Assembly (NCBI RefSeq): GCF_000150275.1
Contig: NW_002060943.1
Location: forward strand, 4,422,008-4,486,007
DNA length: 64,000 bases
From: Trichoplax adhaerens
Lineage: Eukaryota > Placozoa > Uniplacotomia > Trichoplacea > Trichoplacidae
Direction of reading: 5' to 3'
A program made the position numbers and the translations under genes. The notes beneath the pieces were generated by a model. The model saw only the letters and a program-made list of their open reading frames with translations, had not been told where the DNA came from and made no database searches. Positions 1 to 13,882 of this stretch are shown one piece after another. Within the stretch, counting starts at the first letter, position 1, and the number at the start of each line of letters is the position of its first letter.

Positions 1-3000
1 ATAGAAAACACATTCGTTTCTACTGCGGGCAGCATTTTATAATTTCAAAGTAACAATGTTTTTAGCTATGAGAACAGTCTTCTTTTATTCTCTTACGACA
101 ATGTCATTATAGCACAGCAGATATTAAGCGATTTATCCTACCCGAATTAATTGAACTACTAAATGATGAAGAAAGCAGCGTGAGAATAGCAAGCTTAGCT
201 TGCATAGCGGAAGCTGTAGATCCTCAAGATGCAGGTATTTATACATATTAGTCGATAATCTTATATTACAACTTCTTACTTTTAGTAATACATCTAAAAT
301 TTTATTCGCTATTGCTCCATTTGTATTTCTTTCAATATGACGTTAAATCATCTCCCTAATTATAATAAATTGCAGTTATTCCTTGATATTCACTTTCTAT
401 CTCATCTATAGAAATGATTTGCGTTAGCTACTCATTTAGCTATTGTGATCAGAGTTTCGCAGATATTTTGAACTGTCATGAAAGGAACCTTAATTTATTT
501 CGATGATACATATTTCTGAGTTTTTTGATAGCTTTTGCATTATGTTTATAATAACTGTTAGTTAATCTTAAAATACAGAGCGAATTAAATTTGTAGTAAA
601 ATTTTTAATTATAATTATTTTGTCTTTATCCTCTATACCAGCAACCAAGGAAAAAATTTATCCTACTATAAAACATTTATGCGAGTTAGCAGTTGATAAA
701 CAAGATAATTCATTAACAGTAATTTCAAGATGTTATGGTAAACTTTGCATAGGATTGGATGGTAAGTTTTTATCAAGTTTTATCACCATCTTGTAGCAAA
801 TACGTAAAAGTCAAGGATACTATTTTCTTATGAGTAAAGACATATCCTATAAAATTTCTGAAAATTATTTTCCAGACGGCTAAATTAGCGACTTTAAAGT
901 TAATACATCATACAGTAGAAGAAGATACTACACATTGCATTGGTGAACTTAAAACGCCAGTGTGCCTTGTAATCGATTATTTTACATACGTTACGCTTTG
1001 GCTAATTTGAGTAATTGACAACGATAATATAGATGCTACATTAACAGATTACGGAAGTATCATGAAGGGAACGGTCATTATATTAAATTATTTCCTATTG
1101 CAGTTATGATCTCATTATATGTACGATACAGTTTAAGTACTTACAATTAATTGACAAAGAACGTTTATCATTAGTAGCATCTGTAAAATTGAAATAATGT
1201 TTACATTTTTTGCCTTGCATATGCTAGAGTAGGATAATAAGTTCAAGCTTTAATTATGATAGACTTTATTGCTAAATATAAGATCGTTCATTTTATTGTT
1301 TTATTCAAATTTCGCCTAGCAAATCTAACTAAAGATGAAAAAGAATGGTTGAAGTCGTTTTATGCTAAGATGTCAACATTAGGTCTTGGGCCATCCGATA
1401 AAGTAAAAACTCCAGTATCAAACTCTTTATTAAATTCAAATACTTTGAAGCAAACCTCACATGGTGTCAGCCAAGACTGTAGAATCAACTGTGCTTATAA
1501 TTTTCCAGTAAGTCTCGAAACGCATATATATTAATTAGATTGAAATACCGTAGGCTTAATGAGATGATATCGTTCTATTCTCAATGATACTAAAATAGCT
1601 TAATATTTATTAATTTTCCTTGCGATTAATGCCATTAATATCTGTTATTCAGGCCCTGACTGTATTTGTCAATGCTGCGGCGTTTCAATCTAATTTAGCT
1701 AAAATTTTGAAGCAATTTTGTTCCGATCCGTGCTCAACTGTCAGAAAGACGATTGCATGCAGCTTTCACGAGGTAGTGAATTAGTTTTTAATCTTTCATG
1801 AGAGTCATCCACGCTAATAAGACAACATTATGCCTAAATTTAGGTTGCCAAGATATTAGAAGATGAAGCATCATCACTTTATTATAATTTGGTAGAGTTA
1901 TTACAAGACCAGGACACTGAGGTATAGTTTGTAATTGATTGAAGGAGGATTATCAATGATCTCCAAGACGATATATTATCCATCTGCTGCTACAGTATAC
2001 TTTCCTTTCTGTGTGCTTTTATTGAGTATACTGCTATCGCAAATCAATATAAAAATCTACAAAGCCAGCTAATCTTTACGTAAGACATATGATGTTCTTA
2101 TAGTCAAATGTTACGGTGAACAACTCAGTTTATTTTGCTGTAATTGCCGATAAGCTAAGCTTCAGATTAGATGTAATCGAGTTGTATGTAGTGTTCCAGG
2201 ATTAGAATTAATTTTTTGTATTAGCTGCTGTAGTTTGAATATTAACATTTAAGTTACGGCAACTATTCCTTACTAATACTGTTCTTTAATTAAATATTGA
2301 AATATTAACCATGCTTATAACCTATGGTGAGGATACATTTGCTGTCGTGCTGCATGTTACAGTGTTGCCTATTAAATCATCCAATCAATAAAATCAGAGA
2401 ATTAGTTTACTATTTTCGGCATTAACATTAACATAATAAGATGTCGGCAAAATATAACGGGTGCTATAACCCTTGCTAATTTTGTTAATCTTCTAATCTC
2501 GCTAATCAGATATAAATGCAATTACAGACAATATAAATTAATGCTTTTACAAAGTGACATTCAATGCGTATACTGCATTTGTCTTTGATCCTTAATTGAA
2601 TTGTATGACAAAGATCTACATTTTAGTAAACATATTCGTATGACATCGTAATAAAACAACTCCTTTATAGCCACTATTATCACAATAAGTTTACTCTAAC
2701 CTGTACTAGACGAAATAGTTTATTACGTATAAATTTATCGCTGAAATACTGTAGCATGACTTATATGACCTATTTTACTGCGTAGCTTTCGCAGGCTGTC
2801 TTTTCCCTCAATGGCTCTGGCCTTTACAGTCCTTTCCGAGTATATGTTCACAAACACGCTTATGGAGTGCACTTTCTTGTCAATTCCTTGTAAAACACAA
2901 TCTTTCCTTGTGATAATCTTCTTCAATTAGCTTCTGCATCTAGTCTGCTTCATTATCCAGGTCCAGGAATCCAGGCCCGGTTTGATTGTAATCTCTTATC

Positions 3001-6000
3001 GTAGATCTCAACCTTTAGATACCATTACTTCCCGGTCCGTATACTTAATTCCACTATCGTTAACACCACCTAGCCTATCTTAGCTGATGCCGTTATCTTA
3101 CTATTTCATGCTCTCAAGACCCGTAGCTTATAGCAGGTCTTTTTCTTACAGAATTACACTGTAGTAATAACATAATGGTAATAATGCACTACCGCTTAAA
3201 TATCAGACATTTTCCGATAAAAGCAAATACATAATTAGATAGACACACAGTCTAGCAATGCAGTAGACCGTTACTATCAATTATGATAGGCCTACAGTAC
3301 CTATTTTAATCATTGCATAATTAAATTCTGTTTCCATAGGTATTACGTTGCCTCATTCCTTACCTTGATCAAAGCATAAGAAGCGTAGTAAAAAATTCAA
3401 CTGACAAGGTATAAATACGAATATAACAGAGAGACAACATGTATCTCATATACAAAGCTATTTTCTAATGAAAGGTCGATATAATTTGAAAATTGTTACA
3501 GAACATAACAAATCTACTTTTGGCACTATCTATCTGTGAACGAACTGTAATTGCTTCTTGTAAATGGCGACTTCATTGCGAATTACTAACAAGTTATCAG
3601 TGCCTAAGTAAAATTGCAACGTCTGAACAAATCTTTTCTCAATTTGTTCCGCATCTGTTCAAGCTATTAAGCTTTGCTGTAAGTCTATATATATAGTGTT
3701 TATTCGAGTTCACTTTCTTTCATATTAAATATTGATTCAGTAACTTATGGCAGTGTACAATATACTAGTCAAAATTTTTAGGAACAAGCTCTCTAAATTC
3801 GTTTGTAATGTATTAATTTCATCTAATAAATAGTCCAGAGAAAAAGTAAGGAAAGAACAATCTAATGATGAAATTAAAGAACCTATAAAAAATCAGGTAG
3901 AGTAAATAGCATTAAATTGATAATTGATAAATACTTTCAGTATTGATAGAATAAACGAATATAAATGAAATGATTTATATCTGCCAGGAATACACTATAA
4001 ATTCTGGTATATTCTAAGTGCAATTCCAATTATTGAAATTACCAAAATGCCATCATAAACATTCATTAACCGATTGATGAATATATTATACATTATTGCG
4101 TCGGCTACCTACTGAACTATTATCTAATAGTAGATTAAGCAATTGTAATGAAATAGTAAATTGAAGATAAATGAATCAGATAAACCGCAATTTAAAATAT
4201 TTCTGGTTGCTGCATTTATTTACCTATGTTGTGTTTGAAACTGCTTCTGCAACAATTTTAGTATGTTATCCCAGTTAAGTTAGCCGCTGCAAGAACTCTT
4301 TGCGTATTTCTGCGCTACAATACTAAAGCTGATCAAAAGAAGGAAATTTGTCAACGATTAGTTGATGGTAAAGCAATTTTAAATTTCTTATAGGCAGAAT
4401 TTAATGCAAATGAAGAATTCTCTATGTCAATGATGTCTGTAATTCTGTTCAAGACCATAGTCCTGACTTGAGAATCTTTTTTTAATATTAATTGACTAGA
4501 CTATGGAAAAAGTGATAGCTACTTGAATCGATCTCTCTTTGTGGATATTTCTAAGATTGTTTTGGAAGTCTTTTCTCAAAAATATTTCAAGGACAATTTT
4601 ATCGATGTTATCTTCCAATTAATGTCCGTAAGTGGGAATAATGTACATTAAATTAGTGGCCAATCACGTTGATACTGTACAAGCAAAATCGTGTATCATT
4701 TATTGCAATTTTGTATTTTAATTTTGACACCATCGATATTAATGATTCTTTATGTCAATATAGGATCCTGTTGCCAATGTCAAATTGAAAATTTGCCCTA
4801 TGTTAGCTAGCTTAAAATCAATTATGAAAATTCCTACTGATCACGTACTTATGAAGCAGCTGGAAGCATGTGTACTTAAAATGCTATCCAGTGAACGTGA
4901 CAAAGATGTTTCAGAATCGCTGCGGAAGGTGATAGCCCTATGTACTCGTTAGTTATAATTTAATTTTAAATGGCATCAGAAAGTTAAAGTGCAATCTTTG
5001 TATTCCCGATATTTAGGCTGTTTCGGAAATGGATAAAGTCCAAATTACCTTACAGACAGTGAGCTTAAGTTTTACCAGAAATGAAATGATCTTCATTTAT
5101 AGTATATTATACTGTTTCTACTTTACTAGTCTTGATCAATAAACTCTATGTTATAATTTGATATTTAAGTTTTATTTGTCGCATGTTATTCACGTATAAA
5201 TCTTAAAAATACTCTAAATATTCTTTTTTCTTAGTATTTAACAGATCATATATATTTATACTACGCCATATCGTGAATTACTTTTAATATTCACATATTT
5301 ATTATTTCAATAATTCACAAGTTTACTCTAAAAAATTTTATAAATGGTAATTAAAACGATTATTAAAGGCTAAAAGCGTAACTCGAGCTGATTTTCTGCT
5401 GAGTATATCGAAGATTTCACGCATCTTATTCTCTATCAATTCTTAATAATTTATTGTCTTTTTGGTTAAAGTAACAATTGAAAAAAGTTTTATATCCATA
5501 ATTTATACCTATAAATCTTCACTTCTTGCTATAGTCGAGCTCTCTATCACACGTCAAGCAAAATGTAAAGGATAAAGAGAAAGAAGACGAAGAAAGACGA
5601 ATTCTTTTGCAAGTACGTTTGCCAGTAATCCTTATAATGCTTTAAATTTGAATGATCCAGTATAAGCTTGCTTGTATAAATAAGGCGGCTATAGTAATTA
5701 ACATTCATGAAGCAAAGTTTTATAATCTACCAGTACCTTGCTCTGAGGTCTTATAATTAACAATTAGTAGTAATGATAACAAGTCCAATGATCAGATTCA
5801 AATTAATTTAAAACTTTAAATTATACCAATAGGAAAAGGAAGAAGAAGCAAAAGTTAAATTAGCAACCAAGCCAAAGAAAACGAATTCGAGTAAAAAACA
5901 TAGTAAGCGACTAAAATATTAAATTCAATTTGGATGACATGAATTGCATTTGTAGTAGTCGATGCCGACACTGAATATCGACAGCTGCATCAGAAGATAA

Positions 6001-7085
6001 GAAAATCATGCTCTTGCTCTCCATTATAACTTTAAGTATTAATAGGCAACTATTTGTATACACTAGATAATGAAAAAATTAGCTTAAAAAAGGAAAATAA
6101 TACGACGAAGCGGCCATCAATAGGAGTAGCTTCTTCAATTTCAAGTCGGCCTACAAGTAAGTTATATCATATACCACATATATTTTGGAAATAGGAGCCA
6201 TAGTTTTGTTTCTTTCCATTATTATTGATTATATTTTTATATCTATTTAGTAGTAGCATGCAGCATCTCGATAAGGCTGCAATATCATTAGAACTAGTAA
6301 ATTAGATAGAAAGCAGTTTTTGAACTCAAATTTATTACATAGAGGTTTTGATATTGAATAGATGGGAAAGATTAGGATTATTATGGTGTTGAATATTTTT
6401 AAAAAGTTTTAATCGAGATGGATAAGTTATGATATTTGACTTCCGTTTTGATTTAGCCTTGGGTGTGTCTTCTAGCAGTCAATCTTCCATTAATCACAAT
6501 CACAAATCGACGCAAGCTGTAAAATTACCGCCTGCACAAAAAGATTCTGTTACGGCTCAATCACGAAGTAAATTTCAAGTTACTAACGTTCAATCTGAAA
6601 TTCGAAAGCAAAGAAGTAATAGTACACCACCACTTAATAGTCCTGGTTCATCGACTAGCAGCACTGGTACAAAATATCCAGGTAATATAGATATCAAAAC
6701 GATTTAAAGTAATGTCATTGAATATGTGTTACATGTTTAAGGCTATAGTTATAATTCTTCTCTGCATTCTAAAATAAGGTTCTCGAAACAGTGTCTCCAA
6801 GAGCAAATCTTCAACGCAGTCGCTTAAGAGGTAAAGCCGTTATTTAGATCAAGATGGGAGATATTGTTATTTGCTGTTGAACTTGACAGATCGAAAAATG
6901 CATAATTTAAAATTCTGATTAAAATGGAAAAAACACTATTTCATTTATAGTAATAATAGTGAATTGTAATGTATGAAATAGTTACCTAATTGTAAGCGTA
7001 CTAACGATTTTGTTTACCTTACATCCATTAATTTAGCACAACATCTACAATGAAAAAATCAAATTCTACAACGGCCAAGCGTTAA
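1..7085 (+). CDS. PPP4R4: PPP4R4-like regulatory subunit 4 of protein phosphatase 4 (5' partial)
   Basis: HEAT-repeat scaffold related to PPP4R4, a regulatory subunit that binds the PP4 catalytic subunit in the cytoplasm. Coding exons read: ~118-234, 642-761, 1320-1507, 1653-1772, 1844-1921, 3502-3678, 4262-4367, 4500-4627, 4764-4928, 5017-5058, 5535-5612, 5833-5902, 6067-6156, 6457-6681, 6779-6830, 7037-7085 (TAA). Splice phases chain throughout. Diagnostic blocks recalled from vertebrate PPP4R4 include NCAYNFPA, KWRLHCELL, ARTLCVFLRYN, DPVANVKLKIC and ERDKDV. A charged, probably coiled segment follows (exons 5535-5902), then a Ser/Thr/Lys-rich low-complexity tail. Compared with vertebrates, about 30 residues between exons 1844-1921 and 3502-3678 are not found, yet the phase (0 to 0) still matches, so that part is either lost or in an exon I missed. 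The N-terminal part lies left of the window. Confidence 0.88.
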
Positions 7086-10000
7086 GTATCTACAGGTCGT
7101 ACAGATTTGTTCTCCAGCTAAAAATTTCGCCTATGCTGCGACACTTTTAATTGCGACATGGGTATTTACACTGCACTTCATTTCGAGTGGGTTATTACTC
7201 ATTTATACAAAATATTAGATTATGAATAACTTTCTAATTGTTTGAAGATGAAATTAAAAGAAATGACAGATTTATACTTATACAGTATAAATTAATTGAT
7301 ATTAGTACTGATGCTTGCGAAATATCACATCTTATATGGATAATAATAATAAACATATAAAGTTGGTCATTATAATGGATCAATTCGTAGAGAATTTTAT
7401 ATTCTATATATATTATCTTGACACAAAAAATAGAGTTTCCGACTATTATAAAAGGAAAAAATCATTATTGCGGCTCTTTATATTAATCCACTTAAGAATT
7501 ATAAGAAATTTTGTTCATGTTAGACGAATATTCATGCGATTATGATCATGAATATAGATCTGATGTGGTAGCATACGATTACTGCAAAATGTGGATACGT
7601 TATCCTCTTAGATTGTAATATGATGTAATTAAAGTTATATTCGGCAATTTTATTCTTGACAATGATAAATGTTTGCAATATGTAAGCATGATAGAGTAAT
7701 GCATTAAATTGTCACTTATATTGTAATTTGAAAATCATGATAATTAGGTTATAATAGAAATTTTATATTGCAGTTGTTTGAGAAAATCTTTTGTTGGTAA
7801 ATATTATTGAAAGTATAAAAATTGAATTAGATTCGTGGAAAAATAAAACTTTATGTTAGATATAGACTGATAAACGTATTACCTATAAGAGTTATTTTGA
7901 CTGTGCTTATCGATTAAAGGTAATGAAGGAGATTTTACAATCATTAATGCTAAATTAGAGGGATTGATAGAATCTGGTTAGTTTCTTTCTCTTCTAGTTT
8001 GTACCGTAATTTAATGTTAACTGGAGGTAACATATATGGAAAATATTGGCGTATCGTGTCCTAAAATTTATTGTGAAAATTATAACTATAGTGATTCCTA
8101 CAGTAAGCATCAATGGTACGTCATATAAAAGTACTATAGTTACTAAACTTAGCCATCTAATTCTTGACGGTAGTAGGTAACATGGTATGCCGTTGATTTG
8201 TCATCAGATTCGACAATCCAAGTGCATACAGTTTTACAGTATAGGCCTAATATTCGGTATTGTACTTTTTGCAATACGCTTTAATACAATGTTAATAAAT
8301 TATAATTAATCAATCATTCATTTTGGAAATTAAAGACATACATAAATATTAGCGATGATGGAGATATTATATCGTCCCAAACTAATCAGTATGCCACTTA
8401 GTCCAATCAATCATATTGAAGATAATTTATGTACATTGGAATACTAGGTCTAATAGTTATAAATTGAGAGCTTATTAATAATACGAACAATATTTCTCAG
8501 CAATAGCTGTATAATCTATTGAAACATAATAGTATGATTTGATTCTTTGAAGCGATCTTTCTCGTTAATGCTGATATACTGTTCAATCAATCCATTAGTT
8601 GACCGTTTATGCATTTCAAGGAAATATCAATTTTATTTACTTGATACCATGACAGTATTGTAATAGTATTAAGCACAGTTTATTGACAATAATTTATGTC
8701 GTTACCGTATCTATAAATAAAAGTTCTTTAATGCATTTTAGCAATACACGATCATACAGTAACTTTCTAAGAACTCTAATTAATCTTGCATTAGTATGTA
8801 GGTAAAATACTTCCTTAGGAAATTTAACCAAGGATACAAGGAGGTTTCTAAGCTAGTGTTAAACAATAATTCTACAATTATAGAAATAACCAAAATAGTA
8901 ATTAGTTACCTATTCATACAGACCTTCTACTTAACAAAATAAGATACTCCACTATCATAATTTGATTAGCAAAAATTAATATTTTAAGTTAATGATAAAT
9001 TATTTCCTTTTAGTCTATTAAATATTGCAATTTATACTTGAAAATTTAACATGTTACACTGCTAGAATCGATACGTAGTATGATATGGAAGCCGTATTAT
9101 AATAATTGATAAAATAATTGCGAACGACTATTTATACTATAAATGTCTTAAAATCTCACGCCTAATAAACAAATGTTTTATATTCTGCCTGCTGACATTA
9201 CAAAGTGTGTTGGTATAAAGACGTACTGTAAGATACTTGTATAAGTAACCTAAAGCTAATTCGTATATAAACACAAATATTATATAATTGTATCCGAAAG
9301 TAATAATAATACATACCTTACGGAATACATTTCTGCTTTGGTCGAGAATACCATGCCGTGTAAGTTCCTCAATGTTTGAAGAATTACTTTTTATGAAGTT
9401 ATTGCGCTGTGCACTGTAATTAACTATCTATGTTTCAGTCTAAAGTGATTTTAGTAAAGCTATCTTACAGTAATGAATACAAATTTGATTATATATTGTT
9501 AAAATTACACATACTGTGTTGGAATTTATTTCGTATACGATACAGTGAATACTCATATCCTGTGCATCATAGACAAAAACTTGATGATCATTAATTGCCC
9601 AAAGAGGGCTAGCACTTCAACTTAATAAGTTGTTTTGACAGATTGGTGTATAGTAGCTTTAAATATATATATATATATATAAGTGCTAATATTTCTATTA
9701 CATTTGTTGAACAGAGATTGAGAAAAAGGAGGGGACCATAATTTGCTTTCAAGTTGCAAGGTGATAAAATAATAGATGAAAAGGTAAAAAGTAATAGTAC
9801 ATATAAAAAAGCATGTATAAATAACAAGATTGGTTTATATTGTTGCAAATCCGAAATTGGTTATTTCGTATGCATATGAATTATTCATTATACAAGAAAC
9901 TAAAAGCAGTATAAAAAAAACACGAAATGAATGCTGCTACTTTGAGCTATGGGATCAGAAAATCTAGTTTACAATTTATTAGCTATCTTACTATACAGTA

Positions 10001-10894
10001 ATACTTTTTCAATAGAAAAATAGTATTAATGTTACACTATGGAGGTGATATACGTATTTAGTGTTTAAATATAATAAAATATCTAAACATTGCTTTTTAT
10101 ATTAGTGTAAGAAAATACGTTTACCTTCTTTTGCTATATTCTAAAAATAATAATATTATTATTCTTCTAGAAGTACAGTATCTATACATCCTCAGAATTC
10201 CCTATATTATAGCATTATTACTTGATATACTTGTAGTTAATAGTGGTACTACATACGTAAAAGGAGAAACTACTGCTTATAAATATTTGCAAATGCCAGA
10301 AAGCAAACCGGTTAAAAATAATAGCATACAATATTTGATATCAGTTGGTAAGAGCAATCTTCAATATTATAAAGGGACGAAAAATCAACAAGAGATCAGA
10401 TACAATAATTACAGTCACGGAATAGATTGAATATGATGATTAACTTTCTATTTTAGGTACAAGAAAAATAAGGAATGTAATTCCTGACCTACTTTTTTAT
10501 GTGATAACAGGCGAATTAAATATATATAAAAAGGTTTCTTTGAGAACTAATGCTATATGATAGCAAATTTTAAAATAGAAAAAAAAATAGCTACTGCAAA
10601 GATATTGTACTTGCAATCGATAATCGTTGCAATATTTCGTCATATACGTAAATTGTCTCTATTAAAAGTACATGAGCTGATAACAAATTACTTACATCAC
10701 TGTCATAGACACATCATTTAAAATCATAACTTCGAAGCTTTAAAGACAAATGACTTGATATTTAACTAATATGAATAAGCTTCAATTTATTTACCTATGA
10801 ATACAAATGAATACGCTTACAATTGAATAACACACACATTTAAACATTGTTTTGAAAAGAATTTCATATGACCGTCTGTGCTGTGAATTGTTCA
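7086..10894. other. Intergenic, no gene recognised
   Basis: AT-rich stretch between the convergent 3' ends of PPP4R4 and FoxN1/4. Both genes end facing it, so it should hold two 3' UTRs. It contains a short (TA)n run near 9665-9680. Open frames here (for example 7315-7545 and 10131-10430) are AT-biased and show no recognisable domain. Confidence 0.5.
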
Positions 10895-13141
10895 TTATTT
10901 TGCTTGTAAATCTCCTAATGTACTAGTTCCCATCCATAGATCGTCGTCGTCACTATTAAGCTGGGCTATCAATTCCGAATTTAACCGATTTAGGCTGTTA
11001 TTAAGGTAATCAGTTTTACTTTCTTCGGCTGCAATTTGATTATAAATTTCATCAGTGGCAATGGTATCGGAATCGTTGTGTGGTGAAGCTGAGCTAAGGA
11101 ATAAATCTTGTCCGAAAAGCTCGCGCGCTGCCTCTTCGGCTGTCATGTTATCTTGTATATCCATTTCAACTTCAGGTACCATTTGCTGGCTATCTATGGC
11201 ATATAAGCTAGGCGTCAAAGGTCTACATTCAGTCTTGAACATATTATAGTTATTGCTGACTTGAATATCGTGACTAAATGAGCCTGGCATGGTTGCATTA
11301 TGACTTGCGCCGATATAATTATGGTGTTCTGAAATTATATCATAACTAGGTATGTTGGCATAATTAATATCTTTCATTTCACCAATTTTATTATTATTAT
11401 TGTTCATTCCTCTCTTATGCTCGCTCTCGTGGTCTTTACTTATTTTAACATTGTTTTCTCCTATGCTTTTATTCGAGCCACTCTTTTGCCACAAACAATC
11501 GAATAACTCTGTAATTATTGAAATAACCATGATAAGATCCAAGCCATAATATGTTTACGGTTAAAATAATTATTAACTGGTAGAAAGTATGCTTTATGGT
11601 ACTACAAAATAATTTTTTACCTGGGTATTTCATGCTTGCTCGGATGTCGTCAGCGTACTTCTTTTGCAATTTATCTATTTCTTTCTCGATAATTTCGAGG
11701 CGATCGGGTGACATGGCCCATAGACTGCCTTTTTTGTGTGACGTTCCTTCAGGCCTTTCTTTTTTCATAAATGTTTTATTTAGAGATAAGTTATGTCTTA
11801 CGGAGTTCTACAAATTTTGAACGAAAGCAATCAGAATAGACATCATCAACATCATGCTGATACTTTTTGTGGAAGATAATTTAGGTACCAATAGATTATA
11901 TTAGCTCATACCTTCCATCCATCAGGTGCAGTTAGAAAGTATGGAAAGTTCTCTCTGTTAAGTAAGATAGCAAATGGAGATAATTCGTTATTGGAGATAT
12001 TGGGTTACAGTACTATAAAAGCATGCCATGGTTTCTAATTTTCATGTTAAGAGTTTATACAGTTTAAGGACACAGTAGTAATAATTACTATTGGTACTTA
12101 TGCGGTGGTTGTTTAAGTAATACTTGACTTTCTATCGCGATGTCATCAATGTGAAATGGGTAAAACAATTTGAGTTGAATTGGTCATGAACATCATCACT
12201 TACTGGATATACTTGTAAATATCGCTGACAGGTAATTTTCCACTATTGCTATTTTTCAACGCCATCGAAATGAGGCAAGAATAGGAATACACTGGTTTTG
12301 GCCAAGGACGTTCCATATTTGATTTATTGGCATTGTTATGTCCAATTGAATCGACATCTTTAATTGGTACATTAGTGATGCAATTCTTGTTGCAATTGTT
12401 GTCATTGACATATATTTGCTGTTGGATTGGCCCTAAAGGGTTGTTTTCGTCAGTAATATTGGATGGACTTGGATTCATATTTTTCTTGGGAGTAGTGACA
12501 ACGTTATCGATCGCCGCTGCTGGACTACATCGATCCATTTGAATTTGGTGATGCCGATTATTGATCATACCGGAATGGACAATAATTGGTTGCATGGGCA
12601 TGGAACTAGTCGATACGCCTGCAACGTTGGTCATGATCGATTGTTGCATTGCTGCTGTTATCGATACTGGATGAGATACTAAGTAGGAATCTGGATTATT
12701 CATTTGGCAATTATCTACTGGAGATGGTTGTTGGTGTTGCATGGCTTGGTGAAGTTGTTGTTGTTGTTGCTGCTGCTGATCACATGTAGGATTAGAGTTA
12801 TTATTAGGGATATTAAGTGAGTGAAGCCAACCTAAACTCGTTAAATCATTCGGTGATTCATAATTTGCATGCATTTGCTGATGCTGCTGTTGTTGTTGTT
12901 GTTGTTGCTGCTGCTGTTGCTGCTGATGCTGATGCTGCTGATGCTGCTGCTGATGCTGATGCTGATGCTGTTGCTGTTGCCCTTGTTGATCGAAATTTTT
13001 AGCAATACCATCGTTGGCAACTTTCAATTTTTTACTTTGTTGTCTTTTCCGTGGTGACATTACTTGATAATTGGCTGATAAGTCTTTATGCTTTTTATAA
13101 TCTGCTGGATGATAGATAGCAATATTGATGATAGATGACAT
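10895..13141 (-). CDS. FoxN1/4: Forkhead transcription factor, FoxN1/4 class
   Basis: Nuclear winged-helix transcription factor of 593 residues. Exons: 13141-12204, 11954-11912, 11807-11621, 11508-10895, with phases agreeing at every junction. The start is the ATG at 13141; an in-frame upstream TTG is not needed. The forkhead domain (about residues 277-375) is split over three exons: [19 protein letters not shown], then [13 protein letters not shown], then [11 protein letters not shown] and [38 protein letters not shown] and the Lys-Gly-x-Leu-Trp-Ala block point to FoxN1/4 rather than FoxN2/3, which has PPYSFSCLI. N-terminal to it are a basic patch ([11 protein letters not shown], a possible nuclear localisation signal) and a Gln/His tract at about residues 52-92. 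The C-terminal exon is acidic (SDDDDLW), resembling the transactivation region of vertebrate FOXN1/FOXN4. It is convergent with PPP4R4 and divergent from RUVBL2. Confidence 0.93.
12883..12990 (-). repeat. CAG/CAA/CAT trinucleotide tract in FoxN1/4
   Basis: Interrupted CTG/TTG/ATG repeats on the + strand code for the Gln/His run of FoxN1/4 on the - strand. A second, shorter Gln run is coded at about 12755-12780. Mixed CAG, CAA and CAT codons suggest slippage tempered by interruptions. On the + strand the repeat opens spurious Leu-, Ala/Asp- and Val-rich frames. Confidence 0.9.
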
Positions 13142-13735
13142 AATCAAGAAAAAGAAAGAAAAAATAAAAACTAATTTGAAGTCAAAAAAATGGTTGAAAA
13201 ATTTGAAGCAATAATGCGTTTAACAATCCACAACTAATGCAATGCTTGAGACCATACGTAGTGATGTTTTCACCATAAATGCTTTCAATCGCAAAGCATA
13301 AGATAAGTGCAAAATGGGTCAAGAAGAATGTTATCCCGGTTTTCAAATTGATCAATAGCTTAGGTACGAATTTTCTCCTTGTAGCGATAATATCGATGTA
13401 GAAATCAATCTAAGTCGATTTTCGATGGAATATTGCGATGTCGATGATAAGCAAGACTGCCGTCAAGTTGATAATTCAATGATTTACAACTGCGGAATGG
13501 CTGAGGTATGAATCAGGTTTTTAAAATTTAAATGATCCATTGTGATTGGTGGAGAATGTATATTAACGGTAACCCTACCAACAAATGATTCATTGATTAT
13601 TATTGATTGTCAATGAGTCATACAGGACAGCATAAATAGGTCCAACTCATTCTATTAATCAATAGAGAACCACGACCTAGTGTCGGTGGCCAATCAGCGT
13701 CTACAATCTTACAATGGCCAGGTATTACTCATCCA

Positions 13736-13882
13736 GTCCAGTACAGTACAGTACTGTACAGTAGACCAGACCATTAAGACCTTTAAAAGCTGTACAGTAC
13801 AGTACGTACGTACAATACTGGACAGTCTACAGTGTACAGTACCTTTGCATTCAGTACAGTACAGTACAGTACAGTACAATGT
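13736..13882. repeat. (ACAGT)n / (ACTGT)n pentamer cluster
   Basis: Runs of the pentamer ACAGT switch orientation repeatedly, creating GTACTGTACAGTAC-type palindromes. Open frames on both strands across this block are only translations of the repeat. Confidence 0.85.

Noticed and set aside
2735-2926. 63-residue basic open frame (-) inside PPP4R4 intron
   Set aside because: Considered as a retroelement scrap, but no reverse transcriptase or other motif is visible.
10131-10430. 99-residue open frame (+)
   Set aside because: No ATG at its start, AT-biased composition, no splice context or recognisable domain.
12817-13057. Ala/Asp/Val-rich and Leu-rich open frames on the + strand
   Set aside because: They are antisense translations of the FoxN1/4 Gln/His trinucleotide tract.
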